From assembly GCF_042432825.1 (NCBI RefSeq), contig NZ_JBHLWN010000012.1, positions 35,612 through 99,611 on the forward strand: a stretch of DNA of 64,000 bases, given 5' to 3'. The stretch's first letter is position 1. The number at the start of each line of letters is the position of its first letter. This DNA comes from Gordoniibacillus chartarius. Lineage in GTDB: Bacteria > Bacillota > Bacilli > Paenibacillales > NBRC-103111. Position numbers and translations under genes: made by a program. Under the pieces are notes generated by a model, which saw only the letters and a program-made list of their open reading frames with translations, did not search any database and was not told the DNA's origin. Of this stretch, positions 1-8,212 are shown piece after piece.

Positions 1-1
1 G

Positions 2-727
2 GCGGCTGTCTGCGTCGCGCTGTTCGTTAAGGAGGCGCCGCTGGCACAGCCGGCCGATGCCGCGGCGAAGACGTCGTTCAAGCAGGACTGGGTCGTCCTA
101 TGGCGCTGCAAACCGCTTCCTTCCTTGCTGCTCAGCGCGCTTTGCGTCAATTTCTCGCTGGTCGGGATGCAGCCCGTTCTGCCGTATTATGTAGCGGAGT
201 CGACCTATCGCTTTGCATGGCTAAGCGAGGAATGGCAGCTCGGGATTACGCTGTCCGTAACGTCGCTGGCCGTCATCTTGTTTTCGCCGCTGCTCGGCCG
301 GGCAGCCGACCGGATCGGTCCGCTGCCGCTCTTGAAGCTGTCGACGGCGGCGGCGGCATGCTTGTGCGCCGTGCAAGCTTTCACGCATTTGTACCCGATT
401 ATTCTGGCTTGCCGCTTCCTTCTCGGTCTGTGCATCGCCGGGATGATGCCGAACATTCAAGCGCAGGTGCGCCGGCTTGTTCAGCCCGGTATGGAGAGCC
501 GCACGTATGCGGCCGTCAATTCGTGGATGTTCTTCGGCAGCCTTGCCGGTCCATTGCTTGGGGGTGCGATCACCGCTTGGTTCGGCACGTCCGGATGGTT
601 TGCCGCGGCGGGGCTGATGTTTGCGATCAGCTTCTGGCAGGCGCTTCGCATCGCGGCATCGGCTCGCGCTGCAGGAGCGGCATCGCAAGAGGCTGGATCG
701 GCTGCGGCTTCGGCAGCGTCGGCATAA
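2..727 (+). CDS. MFS transporter, 3' part (5' end outside window)
   Basis: This is the C-terminal half of a major facilitator superfamily transporter; the reading frame is open from base 2 and the true start lies before the window. The visible part is very hydrophobic and can be divided into about six membrane segments. A loop reading GRAADRIGPLPLL, near codon 100, resembles the MFS motif that follows the second helix of each half, and a Gly-rich helix (GSLAGPLLGGAIT) comes later. The tail is Ala/Ser/Arg-rich and probably cytoplasmic. The family exports drugs or small solutes by proton antiport; the substrate cannot be told from this fragment. It ends just ahead of a hairpin that separates it from the convergent esterase gene. 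Confidence 0.8.
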   Translation, partial: AAVCVALFVKEAPLAQPADAAAKTSFKQDWVVLWRCKPLPSLLLSALCVNFSLVGMQPVLPYYVAESTYRFAWLSEEWQLGITLSVTSLAVILFSPLLGRAADRIGPLPLLKLSTAAAACLCAVQAFTHLYPIILACRFLLGLCIAGMMPNIQAQVRRLVQPGMESRTYAAVNSWMFFGSLAGPLLGGAITAWFGTSGWFAAAGLMFAISFWQALRIAASARAAGAASQEAGSAAASAASA

Positions 728-729
728 GC

Positions 730-772
730 AAACGGCCCCGTACAGCTCTTGCCGAGCTGCCCGAGGCCGTTT
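730..772. terminator. Hairpin between convergent genes
   Basis: AAACGGCC at 730-737 pairs with GGCCGTTT at 765-772, with further pairing between CAGCTC and GAGCTG inside. It lies 3 bases after the MFS stop and before the stop of the opposing esterase gene, so it can serve both strands. The T-run is short. Confidence 0.6.
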
Positions 773-804
773 ATGCGGTCACGCTCCGCTGCCGGAGATC
801 GGTC

Positions 805-2190
805 TTATACGCCGACCCGTTCCGGCGCCAGCGGGTGAAGCGCTTCAGAGCGGTTGATGAAAATGAACGCATCGTAGCGGTCGGCCATGACCGAGGGCAC
901 ATAGTTGCCCCAGTGCTCTCGGCCGGGGTGATATACGACGCCGATGGCGCGGTGATCGAACGTGTTCATGAACACATCCCGGTCGTCCGGCTCCGGCGCC
1001 AGCATCAAATCGTCATAGTCTTCGATTTGCATTGGCTTGCCGTCGGCATCAGGAGCCCTCGTACCTGCACCTTCACTTTTGCCGCGACTGAACATGAGAA
1101 CGACATCCCGCCCGCCGCTTCCTTCGTGAACGAGATCCTCCCAGCTTCCTTCCACGGCTGCCGGCACACGCATCGTTTCCGCCTTTGCTCCCCATGATTT
1201 GCCCGCGATGACGGTACCGCTATGGGTGCCGAAGCCGATCGCATAGCAGTTCTCCCGGCCGTAACGTTCGCGAACGAGCTGGCCGACGTTGACCATGCCT
1301 TCGCGGGCCATATCGGTGGCGCGGGCGTCGCCGATATGCGTATTATGCTCCCAGACGATCGCTTTCGCCTCGGGGCCGTGAAATTTCAGCAGCCTGTCGA
1401 GCGCTTCCGTCATATGCTCGTCCCTGACGTTCCAGGAGCTTGAGTCGCTGCGGATCATCGTCCGGTAATACTGCTCGGCGTTTCTGGCAACGAGCGCGTT
1501 CAGCTCGTCGCTGAGTGCCGCTTCGGCATCGCCTGCGCCGGGCGCCCGCTGCCGCTTGTCCTGCAGCTCCTGCAGCAGCCGGACGACCTCATCCTCGCAG
1601 GTTTCCGCCCAATATACCGCCGATAAGCCGTATTGCTGGCCTTCACGGCCATGGGGCTCGAAGCAGGAGAACGCCGTTTTAGCCGTCTCGAGCAGCTCGG
1701 TTTGTCCGGACTGCTCCAGGTGGCGCATGATCGCCTCCATCGATTCCCAAAGCGAATATACGTCCATGCCGTAAAATCCGGCGCCGCGTCCGTCAGCCTG
1801 CCGTTCGTTGTGGCTTCGAAGCCATTCCACGAGCTCCCGCACTTCCTCGTTTGCCCACATCCAGGACGGCCAGCGGTCGTAGTAGCTGGCGAGCGTGTCA
1901 TTCACATCGCGCTTCGCGCCGGACATCCGTTTCACATACTTGTTGACCTCGTAGCAAGGCGGCCAGTCGCCCTCGACGGCGATAAAGTGGTAGCCGTGCT
2001 CCGTAATGAGCCGCTTTGTCAGCTCCGTCCGCCAGCGGTAAAACTCGCTTGTGCCGTGCGACGCTTCTCCGAGCAGCACTACCTTGGCGCCCGCCGCCGC
2101 CTGCACAAGCGCATCCAAATCGGATGCAGCCTGCAGCGGCTGCGCCTGACGGCGGATTGCATCGATGACTTGCTGCCGTTTCACTGCCAT
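805..2190 (-). CDS. Erythromycin esterase family protein
   Basis: A 461-residue member of the erythromycin esterase (Ere/succinoglycan biosynthesis) family. Visible family blocks are GEASHGTSEFYRWR near residue 40, VEGDWPP near 75 and WEHNTHIGDARATDM near 290; the His and Glu residues in these blocks form the active site of Ere enzymes that hydrolyse the macrolide lactone. Many chromosomal relatives in Bacillales are not proven resistance genes, so resistance is only a possibility. I chose the ATG at 2190 (MAVKRQQV) because GGAGG lies 10 bases upstream; an in-frame ATG at 2259 lacks a ribosome site and would overlap the end of the upstream lacI-type gene. No signal peptide is visible. Confidence 0.85.
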   Translation of the reverse strand: MAVKRQQVIDAIRRQAQPLQAASDLDALVQAAAGAKVVLLGEASHGTSEFYRWRTELTKRLITEHGYHFIAVEGDWPPCYEVNKYVKRMSGAKRDVNDTLASYYDRWPSWMWANEEVRELVEWLRSHNERQADGRGAGFYGMDVYSLWESMEAIMRHLEQSGQTELLETAKTAFSCFEPHGREGQQYGLSAVYWAETCEDEVVRLLQELQDKRQRAPGAGDAEAALSDELNALVARNAEQYYRTMIRSDSSSWNVRDEHMTEALDRLLKFHGPEAKAIVWEHNTHIGDARATDMAREGMVNVGQLVRERYGRENCYAIGFGTHSGTVIAGKSWGAKAETMRVPAAVEGSWEDLVHEGSGGRDVVLMFSRGKSEGAGTRAPDADGKPMQIEDYDDLMLAPEPDDRDVFMNTFDHRAIGVVYHPGREHWGNYVPSVMADRYDAFIFINRSEALHPLAPERVGV

Positions 2191-2255
2191 ATGTTCGTAA
2201 CCTCCGCTAGCTCTGAAATGACTGCTAGCGGTAAGATTCCCCAGCTTCTGCAAGA

Positions 2256-3269
2256 TCATGCATCGGCAAGCGGTCTGACCGAGCTGCGAAGCATCAGCTC
2301 CGACGGCAGCATAATCGTTCTTCGCTGCAGCTCCGGTCCCGCTTCGATCCGTTCGAGGAGCATCTGCACGCCGAGAGCGCCGAACTGATACGCCGGCTGG
2401 GCGGCAACGGTCAAGAAAGGATCGAGCACGGAAGCGAGGCCGAGATCGTCGAAGCAGACGACGGATACGTCGTCCGGCACGCGCAGGCCTCGTTCCCGCA
2501 ATGCCCGGATCATGCCGACGGCGAGCACATTGTTGGCGGCGAATATTGCCGTAGGGGGCCGCTCCAAGCCCAGCAGCCGGTCGAGCGCCCCGTCATCCCG
2601 GAAATCGCGGTAGCTGATGTGCACGACCAGCTCATCATCATACGGAATGTCCGCCAGCTTGAGCGCATCGGCATAGCCTTGCTGGCGCAGGCGGGCCGTC
2701 GATACGTCCGGCGATCCGTTCACCAGAGCGATGCGCCGATGGCCGAGCTGCAGCAAATGCTCAACAAGCCGCCTCGCGCCTTCCTTGCTGTCTCCAAGCA
2801 CAAGGTCCGATTCAATGCCGGGCACTTCCCGGTCAAGAATGACGAACGGAATCCGGTGCTTCTGCAGCCGCGTCAAATGATCAAGCGAGCCGTCGCCGGC
2901 AGGAGCAAACAAGACGCCGTCGACGCGGGTCGAGACAATGGAATCGACGTACTCGCTCTCCTTCGTGTAATCCTCGTCGGAGTTGCCGAATAACATTTTG
3001 TACCCGAACTTCCTGGCCGTATCCTCCGCACCGCGGGCAACCGTCGTGAAGAACGGGTTTGTAATATCCGTGATGAGCAGCGACAGCATCATCGTCTTCT
3101 GCAGAACCAGGCTGCGGGCCGTGGAATTCGGCACATAGTGCAGCTCCTCCATGACCTGCTTGACCCGTTTGCGCGTCGCCTCGCTGATTTTGCCGGTGTT
3201 ATTGATAACTCTCGACACGGTCATTGCGGACACGTTCGCTTTCTTTGCGATATCATAGATCGTAATCAT
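2256..3269 (-). CDS. LacI-family transcriptional regulator
   Basis: A 337-residue LacI/GalR repressor. The N-terminus (ITIYDIAKKANVSAMTVSRV) is the classic DNA-reading helix-turn-helix plus hinge, followed by a periplasmic-binding-protein-like sugar domain (NPFFTTVARGAEDTA near 65-80, DGVLFAPAG near 118). Start at 3269 follows from the position of this motif; a longer frame to 3482 adds residues unlike the family. It is transcribed away from a uxaA/dehydrogenase/mutarotase operon and the palindrome GTTATCGATAAC lies between the two, so it very likely represses that operon and is released by a sugar acid or sugar-derived inducer. The inducer is not known. Confidence 0.9.
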   Translation of the reverse strand: MITIYDIAKKANVSAMTVSRVINNTGKISEATRKRVKQVMEELHYVPNSTARSLVLQKTMMLSLLITDITNPFFTTVARGAEDTARKFGYKMLFGNSDEDYTKESEYVDSIVSTRVDGVLFAPAGDGSLDHLTRLQKHRIPFVILDREVPGIESDLVLGDSKEGARRLVEHLLQLGHRRIALVNGSPDVSTARLRQQGYADALKLADIPYDDELVVHISYRDFRDDGALDRLLGLERPPTAIFAANNVLAVGMIRALRERGLRVPDDVSVVCFDDLGLASVLDPFLTVAAQPAYQFGALGVQMLLERIEAGPELQRRTIMLPSELMLRSSVRPLADA

Positions 3270-3322
3270 ACCGACGTCACCCGCCCCGAAATCATTAGAA
3301 TCTATTGTAAGCAACAAAATGA

Positions 3323-3366
3323 TTGACAGCAAGAGGGATGCTTGATACGTTAGTGTTATCGATAAC
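3323..3366 (+). promoter_or_regulatory. Promoter and LacI-type operator of the sugar-acid operon
   Basis: TTGACA at 3323-3328 is followed after 17 bases by TACGTT (3346-3351). The perfect 12-base palindrome GTTATCGATAAC with central CG occupies 3355-3366, where it would overlap the transcription start. LacI-family operators typically have such an even palindrome with central CG, and the lacI-type gene is immediately divergent. Confidence 0.75.
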
Positions 3367-3398
3367 CCCAATTTGTGGTTATAAAGGAGATGCAGCTC

Positions 3399-3728
3399 AT
3401 GGGACATCAGTTTGAAGCCGGGGCCGACGCCCTCGTCATGGACGGGCGCGACCACGTAGCTACCGCACTGCGGGACATGCAATCCGGCGAAACGATTCGC
3501 TATTTATTGAACGGCAGTCTGGAAACGGTTACACTTGCGGATCCGATTCCTTTCGGCCACAAGGTTGCGATTACGGCCGTCCCGGCCGGTGCGGACGTAC
3601 GCAAATACGGGGAAGTGATCGGGCGGGCCACCGCCGACATTCAAGCCGGACAGCATGTGCATGTGCACAACATCGAAGGCATCCGCGGACGCGGAGATCA
3701 AGCGAAGAAAGCAGGTGAGGCCGTATGA
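3399..3728 (+). CDS. UxaA-type dehydratase, small (SAF-domain) subunit
   Basis: A 109-residue protein matching the N-terminal SAF domain of the altronate/galactarate dehydratase family, which in many Firmicutes is a separate small subunit. Family-like segments are MDGRDHVATAL, IPFGHKVA and the end VHVHNIEGIRGRGD. The start at 3399 has AAGGAG 9 bases upstream; ATGs at 3390 and 3375 are less well placed. The gene overlaps the large subunit by ATGA, so the two are translationally coupled. Related two-subunit enzymes include altronate dehydratase and (2R)-sulfolactate sulfo-lyase SuyAB; the substrate here cannot be fixed from sequence. Confidence 0.85.
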   Translation: MGHQFEAGADALVMDGRDHVATALRDMQSGETIRYLLNGSLETVTLADPIPFGHKVAITAVPAGADVRKYGEVIGRATADIQAGQHVHVHNIEGIRGRGDQAKKAGEAV

Positions 3729-4918
3729 CGACAGCTTCAGCACGAAGTAAGGGTAATGAGGCGGCATTCATGGGCTATAAGCGCCCGAACGGCGAAATCG
3801 GCATTCGCAATCATCTGCTGCTCATTCCGACCGTTATTTGCGCGAACCAAGTCGTGAACCGGATCGCGCAGCTGGTTCCCGGGACGGTAGCCATACCGCA
3901 TCAGCACGGCTGCTCCCAGATCGGCGCGGACAAAGACCGGACGTTCGAAGTGCTGGCCGGTACGGGCCGCAATCCGAACGTCGGCGGCGTCATCGTCGTG
4001 TCGCTCGGCTGTGAGGTCGTCGATCCGGCAGCGCTTGCCGATGCCATTAAGGTTACCGGTAAACCTGTCGTGTTCTTCGACATCCAGTCTGTCGGGGGCT
4101 CGGTCAAAGCGATCCAGCACGGCGTAGAGGAAGCGAAGCGGATGATGGCGGTGCTGGAGCGCGAGCCGAAGGTGCCGGTACCGCTCAGCAAGCTGAAGGT
4201 CGGAGTCAAATGCGGCGGCTCGGACGCGACGAGCGGTCTCGCTTCGAATCCTGCGCTTGGGGCCGCAGCCGACGCGCTTGCCGTGCAGGGCGGCGCCGTC
4301 GTCATCTGCGAAACAACGGAAATTATCGGCGCCGAGCATGTACTGGCCGAGCGCTGCGAGACGCCGGAAATCAAGGAGAAGCTGTACCATATCGTCGACC
4401 GGTTCGAGAAGGAGGTCGAGCGGATGGGCGCGGACATGAGAGGCGGCAATCCGAGCCCCGGCAACATCGCCGGAGGATTATCCACGATCGAGGAGAAGTC
4501 GCTCGGCTGTATCAGCAAATGCGGCACGGCGCCGATCCGCGGAGTTATCGAATACGCCGAGCCGATACCGGACGGCGGGCTGTATTTTATGGACTCGCCG
4601 GGCAACGACATCGAATGTGTTTCCGGTATGGCTGCGGGGGGCGCTCATATCGTTTGCTTTACGACAGGCCGGGGAACGCCGACCGGAGCGGCGGTTATTC
4701 CGGTTATCAAGATTACCGCGAACAGCCGCGTCGCCAAGCTGATGGAGGACAACATGGACGTCGATGTCAGCGACATGCTAAGCGGGACGCTCAGCCTGGA
4801 AGAAGCGGGTGAGCGCATTTGGACGGAAATTCAAGAGGTTGCCGCCGGGAAAATGACGAAGGCCGAGCTTCTCGGCCACCAGGAATTCAGCATCAACCGG
4901 ATCGGCCCGAGCTTGTAA
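3725..4918 (+). CDS. UxaA-type dehydratase, large subunit
   Basis: A 397-residue member of the UxaA/GarD/SuyB family, whose members remove water (or sulfite) from sugar acids with an iron centre. Recognisable blocks are YKRPNGEIGIRNHLLLIPTV near residue 17, HQHGCSQIGADKDRTF near 60, KCGGSDATSGLASNPA near 165, ESLGCISKCGT-like text near 260, and CFTTGRGTPTGAAVIPVIKI near 318. The conserved cysteines expected for metal binding are present. It starts in the ATGA overlap with the small subunit. With the LacI regulator, the Gfo/Idh/MocA dehydrogenase and the FucU-type mutarotase it forms a sugar-acid catabolic operon. Altronate-like dehydration is the most likely reaction but remains an inference. 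Confidence 0.87.
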   Translation: MTTASARSKGNEAAFMGYKRPNGEIGIRNHLLLIPTVICANQVVNRIAQLVPGTVAIPHQHGCSQIGADKDRTFEVLAGTGRNPNVGGVIVVSLGCEVVDPAALADAIKVTGKPVVFFDIQSVGGSVKAIQHGVEEAKRMMAVLEREPKVPVPLSKLKVGVKCGGSDATSGLASNPALGAAADALAVQGGAVVICETTEIIGAEHVLAERCETPEIKEKLYHIVDRFEKEVERMGADMRGGNPSPGNIAGGLSTIEEKSLGCISKCGTAPIRGVIEYAEPIPDGGLYFMDSPGNDIECVSGMAAGGAHIVCFTTGRGTPTGAAVIPVIKITANSRVAKLMEDNMDVDVSDMLSGTLSLEEAGERIWTEIQEVAAGKMTKAELLGHQEFSINRIGPSL

Positions 4919-4951
4919 GAAACGGGATGGAACAGAAGGGAGCTGTCGACA

Positions 4952-6097
4952 GTGAGTGTCGGGTACGGAAGCGTGCAAGCGGAATGGCTGGATTTGAATT
5001 ATCGACCGGCTCTTCCCAGCGATAAGGATGTCGGCATAGCGATCGTCGGCGCCGGAGAGATCGTGGCAGCGTGCCATCTTCCGGCGTATCGGATGGCAGG
5101 GTTCCATGTGGCCGGAATCTACGATGTGAACAAGGCTCGCGCAGAAGCATTGGCTGCGCAATACGGGATCGGTCGAGTGTACGATACCTACGAGCAGCTG
5201 CTGTCCGACCCTCAAGTGCAGGTCGTCGACTTTGCCGTGCCGGCGAAGGTGCAGCCGAATCTTGCGGTGCAGGCGGCCGAGGCGGGTAAGCATATGCTGT
5301 GCCAGAAGCCGTTGGCCGAGAATTACGCCGACGCGGTTCGCATCGCCAAGGCGTGCGCCGCAGCCGGGGTGAAGGGGGCGGTCAACCAGCAAATGCGCTG
5401 GTCGCCGGGCATTCGCGCCAGTCATACGCTGATGCGGCGCGGCTGGCTCGGCGACTTGCTGCAGGCGAGCATCGCCGTCAACGTCAAGCAGGAGTTCGCC
5501 AGCTGGCCATGGCTGCGAACAATGCCGACGCTGGAGTTTATGTATCACAGCATTCATTATATCGACTCGATCCGGTTCCTGTTCGGGGAGCCGGAATATG
5601 TGTATGCAGACGGGGCGCGGTTTCCCGGACAACAATGCATAGGGGAAACCCGCACGCTGCTTCATATCAAATTCCCGGGTGAGGCGCGCGGACTCATTCA
5701 TGACAATCATAACCATATCGGCGGGGAAGACGATTGGTATGCGACGTTTCGCTTCGAAGGAACGGAAGGCATCGTCAAGGGAACGAACGGCTCGTTGTAC
5801 AACTATCCGGTCGGCCGGGAGGATACATTGAGCTTTTATACGAAGGCGGTGCACGAGGATTATTGGTTTACGCCGCGTCTGCACGGCAAATGGTTTCCGC
5901 ATGCCTTCATGGGCACGATGGGCGAGCTGCTGCTCGCTATTGAACAGGACCGGCAACCGGAAAACAGCGTAACCGACAACCTGCGGACGCTGCAGATGGT
6001 GTTTGGCGCGTATGTGTCGTGGAACGAGAACCGGCCCGTTACGCTGAAGGAAATCGCCGATACGGCGCCTTTTGACGAACCTACCATCAAAGCCTAA
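4952..6097 (+). CDS. Gfo/Idh/MocA family oxidoreductase
   Basis: A 381-residue NAD(P)-dependent sugar dehydrogenase. The Rossmann start VGIAIVGAGEIVAACHLPAY lies near residues 28-47 and the family signature CQKPLAENYADAV near 117, with the catalytic Lys of the E/QKP motif. The first 25 residues precede the Rossmann fold, as in several family members. The start is GTG at 4952, preceded by AAGGGAG; no ATG fits. It is third in the operon, 33 bases after the dehydratase. Enzymes of this family oxidise or reduce sugar alcohols, inositols and sugar acids; the exact substrate is unknown. Confidence 0.85.
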   Translation: MSVGYGSVQAEWLDLNYRPALPSDKDVGIAIVGAGEIVAACHLPAYRMAGFHVAGIYDVNKARAEALAAQYGIGRVYDTYEQLLSDPQVQVVDFAVPAKVQPNLAVQAAEAGKHMLCQKPLAENYADAVRIAKACAAAGVKGAVNQQMRWSPGIRASHTLMRRGWLGDLLQASIAVNVKQEFASWPWLRTMPTLEFMYHSIHYIDSIRFLFGEPEYVYADGARFPGQQCIGETRTLLHIKFPGEARGLIHDNHNHIGGEDDWYATFRFEGTEGIVKGTNGSLYNYPVGREDTLSFYTKAVHEDYWFTPRLHGKWFPHAFMGTMGELLLAIEQDRQPENSVTDNLRTLQMVFGAYVSWNENRPVTLKEIADTAPFDEPTIKA

Positions 6098-6110
6098 AGG
6101 AGGAAACAGC

Positions 6111-6545
6111 ATGCTGAAAGGAATACCGGCCATTTTATCTCCGGAGCTGCTGAAGACGCTGATGGAGATGGGCCACGGCGATACGATCGTGCTGGCGGAC
6201 GGCAATTTTCCTGCGGCCTCCTGCGCCTCTTCCTTGATCCGTGCGGACGGTCACGGCGTACCGGCGCTGCTCGACGCGATTCTCGCCTTATTCCCGCTGG
6301 ATACGTATGTGCCGCAGCCGGTCGGACTGATGCAGGTCGTACCGGGCGATCCGGAGGCCCCGGCCATCTGGGAACAGTACAAAGCGATTATCGCGAAGCA
6401 TGAAGGCAGCAGGCCCGGCATCGAGCTGATCGAACGGTTCGAATTCTACGAACGCGCCAAGCTGGCGTATGCAATCGTGGCAACGGGGGAGAAGGCGGCG
6501 TATGCGAACATCCTGTTGACCAAAGGAGTGATCAAGCCGGAATGA
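6111..6545 (+). CDS. RbsD/FucU family sugar mutarotase
   Basis: A 144-residue FucU/RbsD-type protein. These are ring-shaped enzymes that interconvert sugar anomers or pyranose/furanose forms before catabolism. The N-terminus LKGIPAILSPELLKTLMEMGHGD carries the family His-containing GHGD turn, DGNFPAAS follows, and the C-terminus YANILLTKGVIKPE matches the family end. Length is closer to FucU (about 140) than RbsD (about 130), so L-fucose-like sugars are a reasonable guess. The ATG at 6111 sits 7 bases after AGGAGG. It closes the operon, 13 bases after the dehydrogenase. Confidence 0.85.
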   Translation: MLKGIPAILSPELLKTLMEMGHGDTIVLADGNFPAASCASSLIRADGHGVPALLDAILALFPLDTYVPQPVGLMQVVPGDPEAPAIWEQYKAIIAKHEGSRPGIELIERFEFYERAKLAYAIVATGEKAAYANILLTKGVIKPE

Positions 6546-6641
6546 GAATCGACGCCCGGCTGTTCGGCAGAGCAGAGGGAAGCCGTATTCGGCCGCAGTA
6601 CAGCAACGTTCAATAGACTGGTTTGACGACGCCCAAAACAA

Positions 6642-6679
6642 ACGACCGCTCCTTCCTCTGTCCGAGGCTGAGCGGTCGT
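6642..6679. terminator. Bidirectional hairpin between fucU-like gene and yvyF
   Basis: ACGACCGCTC (6642-6651) pairs perfectly with GAGCGGTCGT (6670-6679), with extra pairing between CTCTG/CCGAG in the loop. It lies between two convergent genes. Confidence 0.7.
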
Positions 6680-6685
6680 CTTAGG

Positions 6686-7084
6686 TTACATGCGCGAACG
6701 AAAGCCTATGCCGGCAGCCGCCGCCGGCTCTGCGCGCTTCTCCGGCTGGAACGCCTGCTTGAACTCATGAGCGCAGTGCAGGCATATTCTGGCTTCCCGG
6801 ATACCGCGACCGCAGCGCTCGCAGCGATAGGTCAGATTGACAAACGAACGAATGCGCAGCCTTTCCTGCTTAAGAAACTGCTCGATCGTGTCGATCGGCA
6901 CGCCGGTTGCCTGGTGCAGCTGCTCTGTGGTAGCTTTCTCGTTCTTCCACATAAAGCGATGGCAAATCTCCAGTGTATCGTCCAATTGCTTGCTGCAGGC
7001 GGAACACATATTTCGCAAATTTTTATGGTAAATGGCTCCGCACTTCGGGCAATTGTCTACTGTCAAACTGAGTGCCATACGCAT
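6686..7084 (-). CDS. yvyF: YvyF-like flagellar-operon zinc-ribbon protein
   Basis: A 132-residue protein resembling YvyF (flagellar operon protein TIGR03826), which lies in the comF-flgM region of Bacillus. It has two zinc-ribbon pairs, CPKCG/CSAC near the N-terminus and CERCG/CLHC near the C-terminus, with a winged-helix-like middle (ATTEQLHQATGVPIDTIEQFLKQ). Its function is not established; it may be regulatory. I start it at 7084 because GAGGGAA lies 6-8 bases upstream; 7099 and 7078 are alternatives. In this window it stands alone and not beside flagellar genes. Confidence 0.75.
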   Translation of the reverse strand: MRMALSLTVDNCPKCGAIYHKNLRNMCSACSKQLDDTLEICHRFMWKNEKATTEQLHQATGVPIDTIEQFLKQERLRIRSFVNLTYRCERCGRGIREARICLHCAHEFKQAFQPEKRAEPAAAAGIGFRSRM

Positions 7085-7207
7085 CACCGCTTCCCTCATT
7101 GGTAGTTGCCTAGTTATTGTAGTTCTATTGTACTACAATCGAGAGGAAACGAGAAGGGCTAAAGTCTATATTTTTTGAAAAGAATGTCCGTATATCGTCC
7201 AAACGTC

Positions 7208-8050
7208 CTAATGCCCTGCCCGGCGGGCCAATCCGCTGAGGCGCACCATACGGCGATATACGGACGGATCCGGATGCTTGCGAAAAATGTTCATGTCCGG
7301 CAGCGTATTGACTTCCAGCACCCACGGCCGAAGATCTGTATCGATGCCAAAGTCAATGCCGATCGCGCGCACCCACGTAAAGCCGGTTTCCATATGGCGG
7401 GCGATCTGTTGCCCGAGCCTGCACAGTGAACGAATATAGGCTTCCTGAGGCTCGGCCGGATCGATATGCGGCTTCAGCAGCAGCTGCATCGGAAGAGGCG
7501 TTCCGCCGTTATGGTAATTGGTGACGACTTTGCGAGGGTGGGCGACACGACCGATAATCCCGGTCACGACCCAAGCTCCGCGGACATTTTTCTGCACCAT
7601 CACGCGAACGTCGAAGGGTCGCTCGCCATAATGGAGCAGGTCGATGCCTTTCTGAACAACGTGGTACTTGGGACCCATTTTCTCCTTCATTGATGTATAC
7701 AGGTCATCAAACGTCGAAAATGTCCGAGCGGTTAGGCCGCGTTGATAGCAGTAGACGGTTTGTGCCGGAGCTTGTTCTTCCTGACCTTGAGCCTGCTGCT
7801 CGTCTGTATCGAGTAGCCGGCTGGGTTCTGATGCCGTTTGCTGGATCCACACGCGAAAAATTCCTCTGCCGCCCGTTCCGATCGTCGGTTTGACATAGAT
7901 CGTGCCGTATTGCTCGAGCATGGAGGCCACTGCTGCCCTAGTCGCTTTGCGGGTGTCGGGTACGAAGGGGCGAATCTTATCGTTCGTCGACAAGAATACG
8001 GCCTTCCCCAGCTTCGTGTTGTCCCATCGGCGCTTCGGACGTTTCACCAT
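7208..8050 (-). CDS. YheC/YheD-family ATP-grasp protein
   Basis: A 280-residue protein of the YheC/YheD endospore-coat-associated family, which has an ATP-grasp fold. IYVKPTIGTGGRGIFRV near residue 52 is the ATP-grasp B-lobe, and the C-terminal segment AIGIDFGIDTDLRPWVLEVNTLPDMNIF carries the metal-binding D...EVN motif. Bacillales have many paralogues, some found in spore coats; the substrate is unknown. The ATG at 8050 has GAGGCGGTGAT just upstream. There is no close operon partner; the SDR gene on the other strand is divergent. Confidence 0.8.
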   Translation of the reverse strand: MVKRPKRRWDNTKLGKAVFLSTNDKIRPFVPDTRKATRAAVASMLEQYGTIYVKPTIGTGGRGIFRVWIQQTASEPSRLLDTDEQQAQGQEEQAPAQTVYCYQRGLTARTFSTFDDLYTSMKEKMGPKYHVVQKGIDLLHYGERPFDVRVMVQKNVRGAWVVTGIIGRVAHPRKVVTNYHNGGTPLPMQLLLKPHIDPAEPQEAYIRSLCRLGQQIARHMETGFTWVRAIGIDFGIDTDLRPWVLEVNTLPDMNIFRKHPDPSVYRRMVRLSGLARRAGH

Positions 8051-8212
8051 GGTATCACCGCCTCATATGAATTTGTCTCTGTTCCCATCATATGGGTTGC
8101 CAAGCAGAGAGGTACGGGCGTCGGTTGGAATAGGGCGGAGCTAGCCGATACAATGGAAACAGTATATGTAAAGGGGAGGCCGGTGACGGTGACGAGTCGA
8201 GGGAGCTCGGGA

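Noticed and set aside
100..1197. 365-codon plus-strand open frame at the window start
   Set aside because: It crosses from the MFS gene into the antisense of the esterase; the MFS frame from base 2 and the minus-strand esterase explain the region.
4778..6205. 475-codon minus-strand open frame over the Gfo/Idh/MocA gene
   Set aside because: Shadow of a well-supported plus-strand gene; rich in Arg, His and Gln without motifs.
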